A stretch of DNA of 64,000 nucleotides, taken from Calycina herbarum. Lineage: Eukaryota; Ascomycota; Leotiomycetes; Helotiales; Pezizellaceae. The position numbers were made by a program, and so were the translations under genes. Under the pieces are notes generated by a model. It searched no databases and was not told where the DNA came from. It saw nothing but the letters and a program-made list of their open reading frames with translations. The DNA lies in assembly GCA_001414485.1 (NCBI GenBank), contig LLEY01000078.1, positions 186,001 through 250,000 on the forward strand, read 5' to 3'. Below, one piece after another: positions 44,568 to 56,858 of the stretch (positions within the stretch are counted from its first letter, which is position 1; each line of letters starts with the position of its first letter).

Positions 44568-47500
44568 TTCTACTAATGGAACAGATACCGATGAGTTAAT
44601 GAAGGATGATACCAATTTTGCATAAGGGGTCGTATTTTTTTGGATAGTTGGGCAAAAAAACAATGGGTATATATTGACAGGAGGTGGAAACCTTGGGGCA
44701 TCACACAAACCTTTTGGAGCAACAACAGTGAGGCTGGAACTCAGCAGCACTGTTCAATTTTTTGCCACAATTTCGGGTCTCCCGTTGATCATACATACCA
44801 CTTATTGACATAACTTGAGATCTCAGTGTTCTGCGCAGCTGTATCTCGCAGTGCATGCCGAGGTGTGGCCTCGGCCAGGTCTCCTTTAGTCAAGGAGCTG
44901 ACTCAACTAGCTGAGGTCTCTGAACATACATATGAAAGATGTTCTGCAAAATTTACAAAATCTTCAAAATGACAAACTCAAGGGTTATACTCTCATTTCA
45001 AGCTCGCTCGCCAGCTTTACGAACTCTTGTCCGACTGACCTCATGATTTTCATGACTCCCACAGGTTCCCGCGGTATCCCTGATTCACCCCCACGACCCC
45101 GAAACATCAATCAGAACAAGCGATTCTTGACGCCGGGCGATTCTTGACGCAATTGCACCTCGACCATTTCCAAAGAAAGATCATTCAATTACTGTTGCCT
45201 TCATTCACTGCCTTCATTACAACGGCGTGGCCGAGAACCCCCCGGGCCACTCAGTTGCCATGGATTTTCATTCGACACAGTCAGCCGAAAATCGCGAAGG
45301 TTGGAAAGCCACTTTGAGGCGAAGCAGATTTTGCGGAGATCTTTTTGGATCACGTTTTTCACCGAAACAAGCCTGGATTGATTGGACGCCTTACGAGTTT
45401 TCGAAGCGGGGCCGTGGTGCAAGGCTGTTGCTTGGACCTTTTGACATTTTCTTCACCTGGTTGGCGCAAGGCAGATTTTCTTGATGTCACTTTTCTTCCA
45501 TGCACAACATCCATCGATATTCGTCGGCATTCATGGTAACGAGAGTACTATCGTTAGCCTCAATTCAGCAAAGCTTCTAGGGATATGCGGGCCATTTCCC
45601 TTGACCCACAGTCAATCGTATTTACGCCTATGAGAAAAGGGAATCTCGACATGCATCAACTATTGTTTTACCTTACGACTTCAAGATTGATAACTCATAT
45701 TGACATTCTTTGCTCTGATTTTTCCCCTCCACCAAGGGGTGCAGGAATTCGTAACTGGCCAAGAGTAAAATACCGCTATTCTGCTCCCCTGGTCATTTTA
45801 CGGGAAATCAAGTTAATTTTCCGAAATGTCAAGTGTAATTTTTTCTTCTGCTATCGGGCAAGTGCCTCGAGAGTGGAGACTACAGTCACGAGTTCCTGCA
45901 ACTCTTATTACTTTCAGAGTATTAGGATCATGAAAAATTTCCTCTTCAGAGGTTGAGGCTGAAAGGAATATGCAGATGATTGTTTTGTCGCCTGGTCGAG
46001 CTGAGAAAAACGACTGAATAGAGTCATATCCATTTGCATATAGGCATATATTATATTCCAATTCAAGCAAATATCCCACGTCCTCCAGCCTGAGGCCGGA
46101 GAGGCAGAGTCAGCGATTGGAGCAAATACGGAATAGGCTGCGGGGACCAGTAAGAATGCTCGGTTTCGGGGAGAGAGCTCAACCTACTTTTAGGTATCTA
46201 TCTATTGAGTTACTAGGCGCAAGCTTCCCGTCCGATCATCATCATGTTTTGACGGGAGTCATGAGTTGGTAAAGGGGTGGAAGCTAGATCGGACAACAAT
46301 ATGCATTGTCGCATGCAGGGTAATCCGAGCTGGTGGAAGTTTGTGGAACTAGAGGGCATTGACGCACGATTTGAGGGCATCTACTCATCTGTCTCCGTTG
46401 TTGGATTCAGACACCGAGACGGTCACGTTTTGGGAAGCTGCCGTGGCATGCACCTGTGCATACAGCTTCCATACGCCGCCAAACCACCGCCAGACGGTTA
46501 TTTGTCCGGTACTTGGTGTTGGATGGTGCAACGGGTTTGCGCGAGCTTCCGGAGATCCATGCAAGGTCACGCCCCACGATTCCACACACAGCCTGCCAAA
46601 CTGACGTCTTCTTCCCAGAGACGAGACTCTGGTATGCCAGCGATCTGGATTGACGGATTACTGCGTCGTCCGCCATGAGCTCGAGGAGTCGACTACGAGC
46701 AATGAGTGGCTTCCACCGACCGAGGGTTGCTGTATGCAAGTGCAAGCTCCCGGAGATCCAAAAGGGGTTAACTGCAGTCGTGCATATGGTATGGACGACT
46801 TCTGTAAGTGCCAGATGCCAAATGGGCGTTCTCATTCCACCCCACCATAGCTCTCCATCGGTTTGTGTTTTTCCGAGACAAAGTATCCGAGTAGTGTCCA
46901 CTTGTTACCCACGTTTCTGAGAGCTCCAAGGTTGGATTCTAAATGCGTCCGCAGTCAACTGTCGACCGTTGAGCGGTGATGCTGCTGACCCTCGCTCGCT
47001 TGTTGGCGAGTGGTAGGCGCAGACCGCAGCAGCAGCCCCATCTTTGGCCGCATTCCCATGCATGCCAATCTGTCTCCCATCTCGAACAGTCAACGACCGA
47101 TCGTACTTCGTACCTGAATCACCATCACCACCACATACGAACCCTTTGAACCCGCATCGTTGTCTGATTCTGGTCCCGGGCGCCTCTCTCCCTTACCCAC
47201 ACTATCACTCTCCTCGCCCGGGTCTGCCCCTTCTGCTCGGATTCCTGCCCTTCGGATTCCTGCCCCTCGGATTCCTGCCCCTCTCTTCCCCCTTTGCTTG
47301 ACATGCCCCATTCCCTACGCGTCAACTACTCCCCCAATCTACACGGTGCAGGTAGTCTGTCCCCGTCGGATGCACAAGGCCTGCTCCGCCATACTCCATT
47401 CCCCATTGTTTGGCATCTCTTGCTCCGTCACTAACCTGAATGAACTGACCGTACCAGATATCTAGGACTAGCTCTCCGATATGGCGCTATCGGTCATTGC

Positions 47501-48097
47501 CAGGGGCAGGAGCTGCTACTCGAGGCTGATAACTTTTCTTACCACATATCAGCTCTTTTCACAACCCCTGGCAAGCGACCACCAGTTTGGGTTCTTAACT
47601 AGTCTGACGTCGAAGTCCCGGCGCAGGACCTCGGACATCCACCTTTCTGATTCTTATGTCGACTTGCCAACAATAACACACCCTGGTACTCTCAACTCAA
47701 CTCACCCCTCCCCCCTGCTTTCTATTCCTGCAAGTCTGCATATTCCCAACTACACTCGTTTCTGTCTCCACTCAAAGCTGCCTAATGTCTTCGAGGAAGC
47801 CTCTCTCGTTGAACTCTTTGGAGTATAAGGCAGTCACATCCCCAACTTACCAGATGACTCTTTGCATCACATTGCCTCAGTCGTCAATTTTTCTTAGACT
47901 TTGTTCCCCAGGCTCCTTTTCCAGTCACTCAGTTTGTTAATATATTTCATAGCTTTACTGCCGTTCATCTCAAGCTCTTTTCTAATTTCACTTTGCTCAT
48001 CAAATTACCCCTCCACCAACTCGTTACCCCACTACCAATCATCAAAAGTAACATTCCAGCCAAACCAACAACAAACATCACCTCAAACACCATCAAG
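44568..48097. other. Gene-poor interval, 3.5 kb
   Basis: No convincing gene. The part 46270-46920 is less AT-rich and open in several frames on both strands, but no frame has a recognisable family. Three 15-bp units (TCGGATTCCTGCCC plus one base) stand at 47238-47282. From 47640 to 48097 the sequence is CT-rich, like a long leader for the small gene at 48098. Confidence 0.5.
47238..47282. repeat. 15-bp tandem repeat, three copies
   Basis: The unit TCGGATTCCTGCCC(C/T) is repeated three times in a row with only one variable base. Confidence 0.8.
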
Positions 48098-48349
48098 ATG
48101 TGCTACCTCGTCGTTGAGAAGTACTCGGTTTGCCGATGCGTTTACTACAAGCATAACATCGATATGTGTGCTGCATACGGAACATCGGGGCATCCGATAC
48201 AAGAAAGGACCGTCCTCGTCGGATACGCCTGTGAAAGACACTCCAATTCACAACAAGAGGCATCATCATCGTCTGGTGGATACTCGGATTCGGGTTATGG
48301 CACAGCAAGCCACGGGTCTCATAGACACTCATCTCGACGACACCGGTGA
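48098..48349 (+). CDS. Small Cys/His-rich fungal protein, function unknown
   Basis: One exon of 83 residues. The N-terminal half, MCYLVVEKYSVCRCVYYKH, is followed by DMCAAYG, PIQERTVLVGYAC; cysteines and histidine could bind metal. The rest is Ser/Gly/His-rich and ends in basic RRHR. I recall short proteins with this CRCxYYKH beginning as common in filamentous ascomycetes, with no known role. There is no signal peptide. A long CT-rich leader precedes it, typical of well-expressed fungal transcripts. The ATG at 48098 has AAG before it; the frame is open upstream, but only this start gives the family-like N-terminus. Confidence 0.7.
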   Translation: MCYLVVEKYSVCRCVYYKHNIDMCAAYGTSGHPIQERTVLVGYACERHSNSQQEASSSSGGYSDSGYGTASHGSHRHSSRRHR

Positions 48350-51300
48350 AACATATTGCCTTCGATGACTGGATATTTATGGCATTCGCGATCACTAGCG
48401 TCTTTTAGATTCGACCATTGGGTTATATACCTATTCTCCTTTCGAGGCCGGACCACCTCCACACCACTTTCTCAGCTCACCATGCTGTTCGTCGGTCACG
48501 ATCGATTGATGGCACGCTCTGCGCCGCCTTGAAGTCCTTTACAACGGCCTTCGCGGTTCCCCATGGCCGAGCCTAATTCCCCTCAATTTTATTAAAAAAA
48601 CACGAATAACAATATTTCACGAAACCATTTACCGAAGACGATACGAATGCCATGATTCTTAAGAGTTTATCGAGGGCGATTGAAGAAGGGATATACACAA
48701 GGCTCACGCCATTTCCACACACAACCACACCACCACGGACGTACGACACGATCATTGGAATATTTTTAGCATTGCATTAGCGGGGTTTCTTTGTTCCAGG
48801 CATAGCGTTGGGTATTGGGAGGCATATGGTGTTTTGTTTATTTTCTCTCTCTTTTTTTGCGCTTTCTCCCTGGTTCTTTCTCACTTTTCCTTTCCTTGAT
48901 CGAAAGGATGGGAGCTGGCTTTTTGCATGGGACGGAAATGATACCTTGGAGTTCTATTTGGGAAATTTTGTGGGATTTTGGTACTGGATACTTTCGGGAT
49001 TTTCACGTCTTGTCTTGAAGGACATTTGACTTTGGTACTACTGTTTTCCTTTTTGGTGAGGTTTGATGCGATCTGTGATTCATCACTCCCTCACTGTTTT
49101 TCTTATCCTCTTGTTTATCAGATTTATAGGAGCTAGTCTCCCGCTCAGGCAGTTGTTTTTTGTAACTCGGATTCGGATTAGAGAGGAGGACATGCGTTGT
49201 ACGCAAGAAACATGGAGATAGGAAAATGCAGGCTGTGCCTGCACGGACAAGTTAAGAAAGCAGTTATAATTGTTTCGAGTCAACTCCTTTTGTTTTCCCG
49301 CGTCAATTCTTTGTCACGAGATTTGTTTATCGTTCCGTATAGTACGAAGGATTCTTCTATCTTGTAGGCAGGAGGTTGGGAAATGGAAACCATGTGATTC
49401 TTTGGCGAATGGCGCAGGCTCAGGCAGCCCTGTTCCGTTCGTTCAGTCATACCGAGGAGATGTTGGTGTTACGTGATTGGCTGGTTCCAACACATCACCA
49501 TTTCACACCGAGAGGAGGATTCATGCTAGAAGTGTGGGGGAATAGGATGGGGGCGGGGAAAATGCCTGGTGTGTTTTTCTACCGTTCGTTCGCCTCACTC
49601 TTTCTTGGTACCTGATTTAGAGGGGAAAATATAATTGGAAAAATAATTATAAAACAGTCACGTTATCTTCACTCGATCGTTCCTTGCATTTTGTGGTGCA
49701 TGAGTTTTCTAAAAGTTCAGCTGGTATTTTTTACGTTCTCTTCGTGGGGCAGGTTCATTGTACGTATTTTCGGGCGTTCATCTAGTGCACTTTTCTCACT
49801 GCCTGGGATACGAGTATCGCGTATGTCCATTTATATACACGAGATGACGAGGAAAAGTGTTATGCTTTTGGATTGTCAAGGATTTGGAAGTGTTCATCTG
49901 AACGAACTTGATGATTGCAGTACCGAGGTCTTCCGATTTCTTTTTTTATTTGCGGCCTTTTTTCTATCATTTTTTGAAGGAAGGAAGCTTGGTAGTCGGG
50001 CGGTTTTGGGTTGTTTTTTGTTTTTTGTTGCTACTGCCTTGTATACGAGTTTTCTTTTTTGGTACTTTGCATGGAGGGATTGCATTGATGTCACGCTTGT
50101 GGTCTCTTTTCTGGTATTGTTCACATGAACGAGGTCGGTGTTGTCCAGGGCCGAGTTTGGATTACAGATGCGGATGATGAATTCGGGCGTTGAGGCAGTG
50201 TGTGTATATTTTTTTGGTTTTAAAGAGTCTGCCTTGACGTGTTGTATGTTTGAATTTCGGATATTGGAGATTTTGTATGGCCTTTCATTCATTCGCCTTG
50301 CTTCTTGATATCCGGGAGGTTTAGTACGTGAGGCAGTGTGCATTGTGATTAATTTTTTTAGTGCTCGGGAGTATGCCTTGACATGATGCACGTTGGATAT
50401 TGGAATTGGATATCTATCTTCTCTCTTTATGATATCCTGCGGGAGGATCTTGATGTTGCCGTAACATGGGGCAGTGGATTACCGGTGACTTTTTCTCAGC
50501 CCGGTATTGGAGTATTGGGGGTTTCACTACCGGTAAGTTGGCCGTTCTATACATTGCACCAGATGAGGTGCACAAAGATGTCTTGCGGATAGGGCTGAGT
50601 TGTTCAATGTGCCTCGGTACTGACTGTGATGTTGTTTGTGACTGGATATGGATATTAACGATGATGTTTGAGTACAGTGTTGTACAGCCGTTTCTTCACT
50701 TCCGGTATGGGGCTGTTATGCATTGAAACTCAGATAAAGTCCTGCAGCTTCAGGATAAGCTGCATAATAAGCCTGTGATTTTCTCCGTGCCTGGGCCAGG
50801 AAAATCGAGGAAGTTTGAGTGTGTTTTTTTCTTCTTCTTTCCTTGGAAGATCTTTACTAGAAAGAGACATTTCTGTACCGGTACATGGATACTCGGATTG
50901 ACAAAAAGGGAATTTCTTAGCGAGGGTTTTGTGTTTTGGGGGTTCGGGTTCCAGACCGAGGGTGGCTTCTCCTTTGTGTAACGGGGCGAGTAGTTCGTCT
51001 GGTCTGAACTCCGTCGTTCACACTCTCGGATTGAAAATCGGATTCCTGTAGAGTTTTGGGGGCGGGAAAACTGGAGGTGTTCATGCAGTGACATAGGGCT
51101 GAGCTGGGGTGCCTGGCCCCATGTGGACATCTGTCGTACAGCTTTGAGAGATTCATGAGTTTGGGATCTGTCCCTCAATTAGGCAGAAGATTTTTAAAAA
51201 AATGCGAAAGAGTTGAGGAAATAAGTTGCGAGGAAATAGTGGGAAATTAAGGATTTTGTGTACGTTAAGGAGACGCATATCCCTGGTTTTCCTAAGAGGG

Positions 51301-52216
51301 AAATAAGGATGTGCTGGGTTTGAGGTGTGGTGGTACAACGACGCATGTATCTAGAGGCTTAGTTGCAGGTGTTTCGGCAGCATGTGTGAGTCATGTGATT
51401 TGTTTGGCTTTTGATAGGCGGGGGCTTACTAGGAGGAGGCTGCCGGTGGGGGGGGGGCCTCACTTGGTTTACGTGCATTTCTTCTCGCTTGTTTGTTAGG
51501 AGAAAGGGGGGTTCTTGATGATGTAGATTTATTTTATTTACTTGTTACATTTTTTCAATAAAAAGAATTCAGTTCAACAGCTTTTTTCTAACGGGCCCGG
51601 GTGATTATTCTGGATGTATGTGTGTCTCGTTGAAGTAAGTTATGCTCAAAGTTCTAGGTTAATTAAGCAAAGTTTGAAATTTCGAACTTGGTATGCAGAG
51701 TTCTCCAACAAGCCAGCATTCTTTGATGCTAACAAATCAAGGGGCCTGAAACAAAGGTTGAAGTCGTAGAATTCATGGCTCCCCATTTTGTCTGTAGCCT
51801 GCAACTACATAATCATGAGCCATTGTGTCGTCTTAATTACATGATGAAATTCCCAAAAGGTACCTCCGCTAACACTTTCTCCAGTCCCTCGTGGGCCAAA
51901 TCAGCAATGGGTAAATGTTTCCTCCTCGATGAATTTCCTGAACGAGGGGTAAAATCTTCGTGACAGTAGTATTTGATGAGAATGACATGGAGAGAATATG
52001 AATCGATTTCAGTCTCATGCTGGTAGTAGAGTGGCTTGATTTGAACCATGCTACGGGCATAGGGAGAGTTTGATATTGGATAAGTAGTTGTTGCGATATA
52101 TTGTGATGGAATTAAGGATCAATACAGCCGCCGTGGAACTTGAACCCTTATATGAGAATGAGAACAGCTAGATTTTGGAGATGACACAATACTAACAAAT
52201 AACGGTAGTCTGTAAA
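48350..52216. other. Gene-poor interval, 3.9 kb
   Basis: T- and G-rich on the plus strand, with long poly-T runs between 48830 and 50060. The frames are hydrophobic only because of T-richness and show no domain. An imperfect tandem duplication lies at 50192-50403. A nine-base G-run sits near 51450. Confidence 0.5.
50192..50403. repeat. Imperfect tandem duplication, unit about 137 bp
   Basis: Two blocks share the order GAGGCAGTGTG, a T-run, GCCTTGAC(G/A)TG and GGATATTGGA, the first starting at 50192 and the second at 50330. The spacing between matching words is 135-138 bp. Confidence 0.6.
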
Positions 52217-52474
52217 CTACGCCCACCACCACCTCCCTAGAATAAAAAGACCTCCTAATACACAGCAGATAAGAACACCCCCTGCGACGGTTCTTTCCCT
52301 TTTCTCTTCCCTCTTCCGTCGTTGAGCCTGTTGGTAGAACGCTTTACTCTGCAGTTCTAGCCCAGGTTGTGGTTCTGACATCCGACACTGTGATGGGCGT
52401 TCGAGTATTCTTTCCCGCATTGCGAGTAGTTGTTCGTGTGCTTCATCGTGCGGTGGTTGATATTCTGTTCCCAT
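52217..52474 (-). CDS. Small tail-anchored protein, hypothetical
   Basis: One exon of 85 residues. It is hydrophilic and helical for the first 60 (HEQLLAMRERILERPSQ), becomes basic (QRRKREEKRERTV), and ends in one membrane segment, AGGVLICCVLGGLFILGRWWWA, with only a few residues beyond. This is the arrangement of a C-tail-anchored protein of the ER, mitochondria or peroxisomes. No family is recognised. The acid/base heptad-like pattern before the membrane segment suggests a short coiled coil. Neighbouring DNA has no other gene within 2 kb. Support is composition and layout only. Confidence 0.5.
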   Translation of the reverse strand: MGTEYQPPHDEAHEQLLAMRERILERPSQCRMSEPQPGLELQSKAFYQQAQRRKREEKRERTVAGGVLICCVLGGLFILGRWWWA

Positions 52475-54917
52475 TTTGGATTATTTTGGAGGGCTGGATA
52501 TAGTTTTTTGACTTTGGTGTTGTATTTCCTCGTTCTTGAGAAATTGGTTCTAAGTTGAATTGGGGATTGAGATGAGGGACGCGGCTGAGGGGTTGCTGGT
52601 GAGGCAGTTGGTTGCCTAATTTTTGGGCGGATAATTGACGTACTGTGTAGAATAGTAAGCTGAAGAGTCAGGAATGTAGATCGTGCTAATGGTGGAGAGA
52701 GGAGTTAGGAAGTTAACCAGCGATGTGTTTTCGACGTCAAGAGGGGTGGCCAGCGCCCTTTCCCTTTCCGGTTCACCGCTCTCGGGAGGGCGAGGGGTAT
52801 CGACACCTAAACTTCTACAATAAAGTATAGCTCAACACAATAAAACCAGAAAACTATACAAATAATACAGATTACAGCAGAAAGGGTAGCATATTCATTC
52901 CAGGCTCGCGACTAATTATTTAAATAGGTTGTCGCTGAGATATCTAGCTTCGGGGTGGGTGGTATCGTCGTGGTCAGTCTGCGCCAAGTTTCACTGGACT
53001 TTGCGATGCGCAACAACCTGGAAAAGAAAGAAAAAGCCCAAAAGCCTAGCGCTGGACGCTAGTAAGAGACTAGACAGGGTCTAGGTAAGTTAGTTCTAAA
53101 TGAATTTGCCTTCCCTGGAAGGAGCGACCTCGAGTTTGGTCAAAGTCGAGAGCCGAGCCGTGGTCAAGGGTTGAAGGGAAGGAGCAACCATGAGTTCAGC
53201 CGGGAGACAGGTCAAGAGCGAGGTGGAGGGTTGAGCTCAAAAGTGGAAGGTATAGTAAGAGGGAAGGAGCGAGTCGATGGTTGAAGTGAGGTCCAAGTCG
53301 CGGGTTGAGGAAGAGAGTCAATGTTGAGGTCCAAGGCAAATTTGAGTTCAACGAATCGAGGGTTCTCATGTAAGATTTTCTCAACACAATCATACAAACG
53401 CCATCCCGGCATGATGAAATTCAGAAGGCCAAACCCTCTAGCACCGAAGCAACAATTAATCAAATCATCTTTCAAAAGGAAAATCGATAAAACAAGGAAC
53501 CAGCTCCAAGGCAGAGTTCTCACCGCCATAGAATACGAACTCCTCCCGAAATCACAAAATCGGAATCACAAAACCGCCTCTCCGATTTCAATACATCGTT
53601 CAACCATTTTCACAAACAAAAAGCCGCGGAGTTCCGACGCAGTCATACGGCGAAACTAACATACACAGCTCCGAGGCAACAAATGCTTGTCCAGCTGAGA
53701 AGATACCCCCACCAACCAAGAGGCTCTGCTATACTGCATGATATGTCGAGTAGAAAATACGATATGCAACATATACGTCATGAGATATTTTGTGGCTGAT
53801 GAGGGGTCTTCAGACCCATACCTCGTACCTGACAGAAGGGTTTACGAGGTACAGGCATAGTGTTGGAGAGATCTGCATGTAAGATTTAATCTAGAGAACT
53901 TTTGCTTTACCGAAAACTTGGTTTTTGGGATTGATTCGGGCGGTTGGTGTTGCTTAGGACTTTGTGGCTGAGATGCTGAGTGCTTAGAAGAGTTGGAGTT
54001 GTTTCTTAATTGATTGGAGGGCTTGAATAAGTTCGGGAGTGGCGGATAATTCATATACCTGATCATGTAAGCTTAATATATGTAGCTTATACGTTGCATA
54101 CACGCGTGTTTGAAGTTGGATAGCGTAACCTAATGCGCGTCACTTTGTTGGCGGTGATCATTCTGGTGGCAACGTGGTCATTTGTTTCTTGGGATTTGGT
54201 CAGGTGTAAGTTGAGTAAATTGTTAGTAATCTTACCTGTGAGCGTAAGAATAGATGATGTCGTTTTACCTGCCAGATTTGGTTTCTTAATGGTTGGATTA
54301 TATTGAATTATAATAAACCCGACAGCAGTTTATGGTCTCCTAGTTGTGTCTGTGTACACTGTTCCACGCAATGGAAGGTAACCTTCTGCAAGAGTTTCCT
54401 TTCATTGCTCTGCGTAGCCTATCTTTCTTGTTACTCGACAACCTTCTAAGGCAGTTTCATATCCAAAGGTATTTGAATAATCCAAGTTCAATATTTCTAA
54501 ACAGTCCGAAACAGTACCTTGAACCATGCTAGACTATGTTGTACACAAGAGTAGGAGTAATTGAAAGATGAAAAGCTAGAACTATGACTTACTAGAACCT
54601 CGTATGAATGTTATTGAGATTGCATTTTTGATGATGAAGTGATTTTCAATTGAACCACCCTCTCTGCCACAGTTTACCGCGCACTTATGGGGTTAAAGCT
54701 ACTAATTTGGTTGAGAAACAAACAAGGACTTTTGAAAATCGGGTATTGCTGAAAATTCTTAGTTAATATACTTGAAGAACAAGTTTACTGCTGTCTAAGG
54801 ATCATTCAACTGAGGTCCCACAAATCCCACAGTAAACCCCTCCAAACGTTCTTCGCTTGATTTAACACAATCATATTGACTCATTCATCTCATGGAGCCA
54901 TGTCAATTAGAATACAT
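52475..54917. other. Gene-poor interval, 2.4 kb
   Basis: Contains the degenerate purine-rich repeat block at 53117-53335 and AT-rich DNA beyond 53700. A 112-codon frame at 53321-53659 is basic and without relatives I know; I do not call it. Confidence 0.5.
53117..53335. repeat. Degenerate purine-rich minisatellite-like block
   Basis: Phrases built from GAAGGAGC, GGTTGAAG, GTCAAG(A/G)G and GAGGTCCAAG recur in irregular order over about 220 bp. The block is strongly G/A-biased on the plus strand. Confidence 0.5.
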
Positions 54918-56858
54918 TTAATTACTCTTGGCTTCCAATCCATTATCTTCTGCCGGAGGTTCCTCCTTCTTACCAAACTTTTGTTCGAGAAGGTTATACA
55001 TGTCATCCAACCACTTTCTACTCGCCTTCTGTCCCCTATACAACCTCGTAGAGATATGATCCAGAATCAACCTGGCCCTTTTATCCCCAGCCTCAGCACA
55101 CCTCTGGACCATCAACCCAGCGGTTCCCCTCCTCATCCACCATCCCCTCTGTCCATTCTCAAATTTATCCTTCCCAATTTCGATCATTTCTTCTAGATAC
55201 CTAAAGGCATCCTCGTAATCGTCCTCTTTCAGACAAACCATGATGAGTCGATCGTAGGTCAGGTAGTCAGCTTTTATTCCTGCCGCTGTCATCTCAGCTA
55301 CAAGAAACATGGCTGTATTTTTCATGTTGTCATGTTTTTCGGCTCCTTGAAATAAGATGTTGAACGTTTCTGTGCTTGGTCCTGCTGCGCAAAATTTATG
55401 CAGTTCCCTGTAATACCCCATAGCTTCTTCAAAGTGGCCATTGGCAATAGCTCCCTCAATAATGACGTTCAAGGCTGCGACATGAACGGGATGTCCCTTT
55501 TCAAAAAGATCTCTCACAACATCCCAGGCTTTCCTTGGTCGGGAAGGTGATGCAGACAGATATGTGTAAATCGGACGAGTAGAAGAAGATTGAGGTTCAA
55601 TTTTAGCCTTCGCCATGATATTCAGAATCCGAAAAGAGGTAGTAAGATCTTCAGCCCCTGTGTAAGCTGCAAGAAGAGCTTCAAAATGAAATGCAGAGAG
55701 AGCCGTACGACGTGAAGAGAGACGCTTAACAGCCGCAGTTGCAAGAAGCGGATCAGCGTATCTCGCGGCAAGATTGAGAACATTCGCACATATGCCATCG
55801 GAAGGATTGATGTACGACGAACTAACACGGAGATTCCAAATATATTTTGTGCCCTCGTACTAGAATCTGTGTTAGTTAGAGGGAAGAAGGGTATAGAGGA
55901 AAGACGCACATGAAAAGCACGGCTAAACTTGTCAAGCATATAGTACCAAACGGGTGGTGCTATATTCTTCCTGACATTTTGGAACCTATAAATGAGTAAC
56001 TGCAGAGCTTCATCAAGTTCCCCAGCATGGCACAATTGGTATATAAAAATATCGTATAACCATGCTTGGACAGGAATCTCGTCCGAGTGCATCTGATCTA
56101 GCTTGTCCATGGCTAATTCAAATTGTCGGTCACGTAAAAGTCCAGTAACTAGGTTATGCCAACCGTCGGAGGAAAGACCAAACCATCGTTCCTTCATCTC
56201 TTGTATCATTTCGGTTCGTAGGAGGTAGTCGGGATGAATTGCCAGTACCTGTTTGATTTGTTAGAAATTCCCCTTAACTCGGATACCACAGAGGCGATCG
56301 GACCTGAAGAACAGAATGGTACACCCCAGAATTTAGGCCAATGCCCTCGTCCTTCATTTCCTGAAGCAAGCCTTTTACAGCTTCAACGCTGCCATGCTCA
56401 GCATCGGCATTTGCAGATATGAGCGCCTCATAATGAATGAGTGACGGTGGTTCCCCTCGAATAGCAATCAAGTGCTCGACAAGATCCAGTATAGATTGGT
56501 ATGCCCCCTCTGTATTTCTTATGCGTCGCAACTGATCGTATAGTCGTGATAGAGGAATGTGGCTGTATTGGTCCGGCGTAACTCTTTTGATCTTCCTAAC
56601 CCTAACCCTGTTACTTTCTTGATATGTGCCGTACGGTGCGAGGGATTCATCGATGGTCTCGGATTGAATTATTTCGCGGGTGGGAGGAGAGCTATGGAAA
56701 CCTCGGGGCTGCGCAGCTCTTCTCCTATGGGGGATCGGTCGTCTGGAAGAGATCTGGGAAGAGAAGGCGCGAGTCGAGGTTTGTGCGAGAGTGATCGCAT
56801 CAATTGAGGGACACAGGCAGCGCCATAGCCCATCGATTGGTATTCGGAGAGGTGGCAT
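54918..56858 (-). CDS. Pentatricopeptide-repeat protein, mitochondrial
   Basis: Three exons (56858-56304, 56248-55910, 55859-54918) give 611 residues. The first 60 are Arg/Ser/Ala-rich without acidic stretches ([19 protein letters not shown]), a clear mitochondrial presequence. Helical PPR-type units follow: [78 protein letters not shown] and [20 protein letters not shown]. Family knowledge: fungal PPR proteins bind mitochondrial RNAs and act in their processing, stability or translation, or in respiratory-complex assembly. The specific target is not deducible. The last intron ends at CTAG (55860) rather than at the nearer CACAG, which would bring in a stop. The tail is acidic and probably disordered. 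Confidence 0.88.

Noticed and set aside
46277..46901. Overlapping long frames on both strands
   Set aside because: The DNA is locally less AT-rich and so has few stops in any frame; neither strand shows a family, signal or splice support.
48808..50128. Several long hydrophobic frames suggesting membrane proteins
   Set aside because: They result from T-rich DNA (many TTT/TTC/CTT codons); no consistent gene structure could be built.
53321..53659. 112-codon basic frame
   Set aside because: It overlaps the purine-rich repeat block and has no domain, signal or exon partner.
56595..56609. Telomere-like CCTAACCCTAACCC
   Set aside because: It lies inside exon 1 of the PPR gene and encodes an Arg/Val run (RVRVRK on the minus strand); two units in coding DNA are not a telomere.
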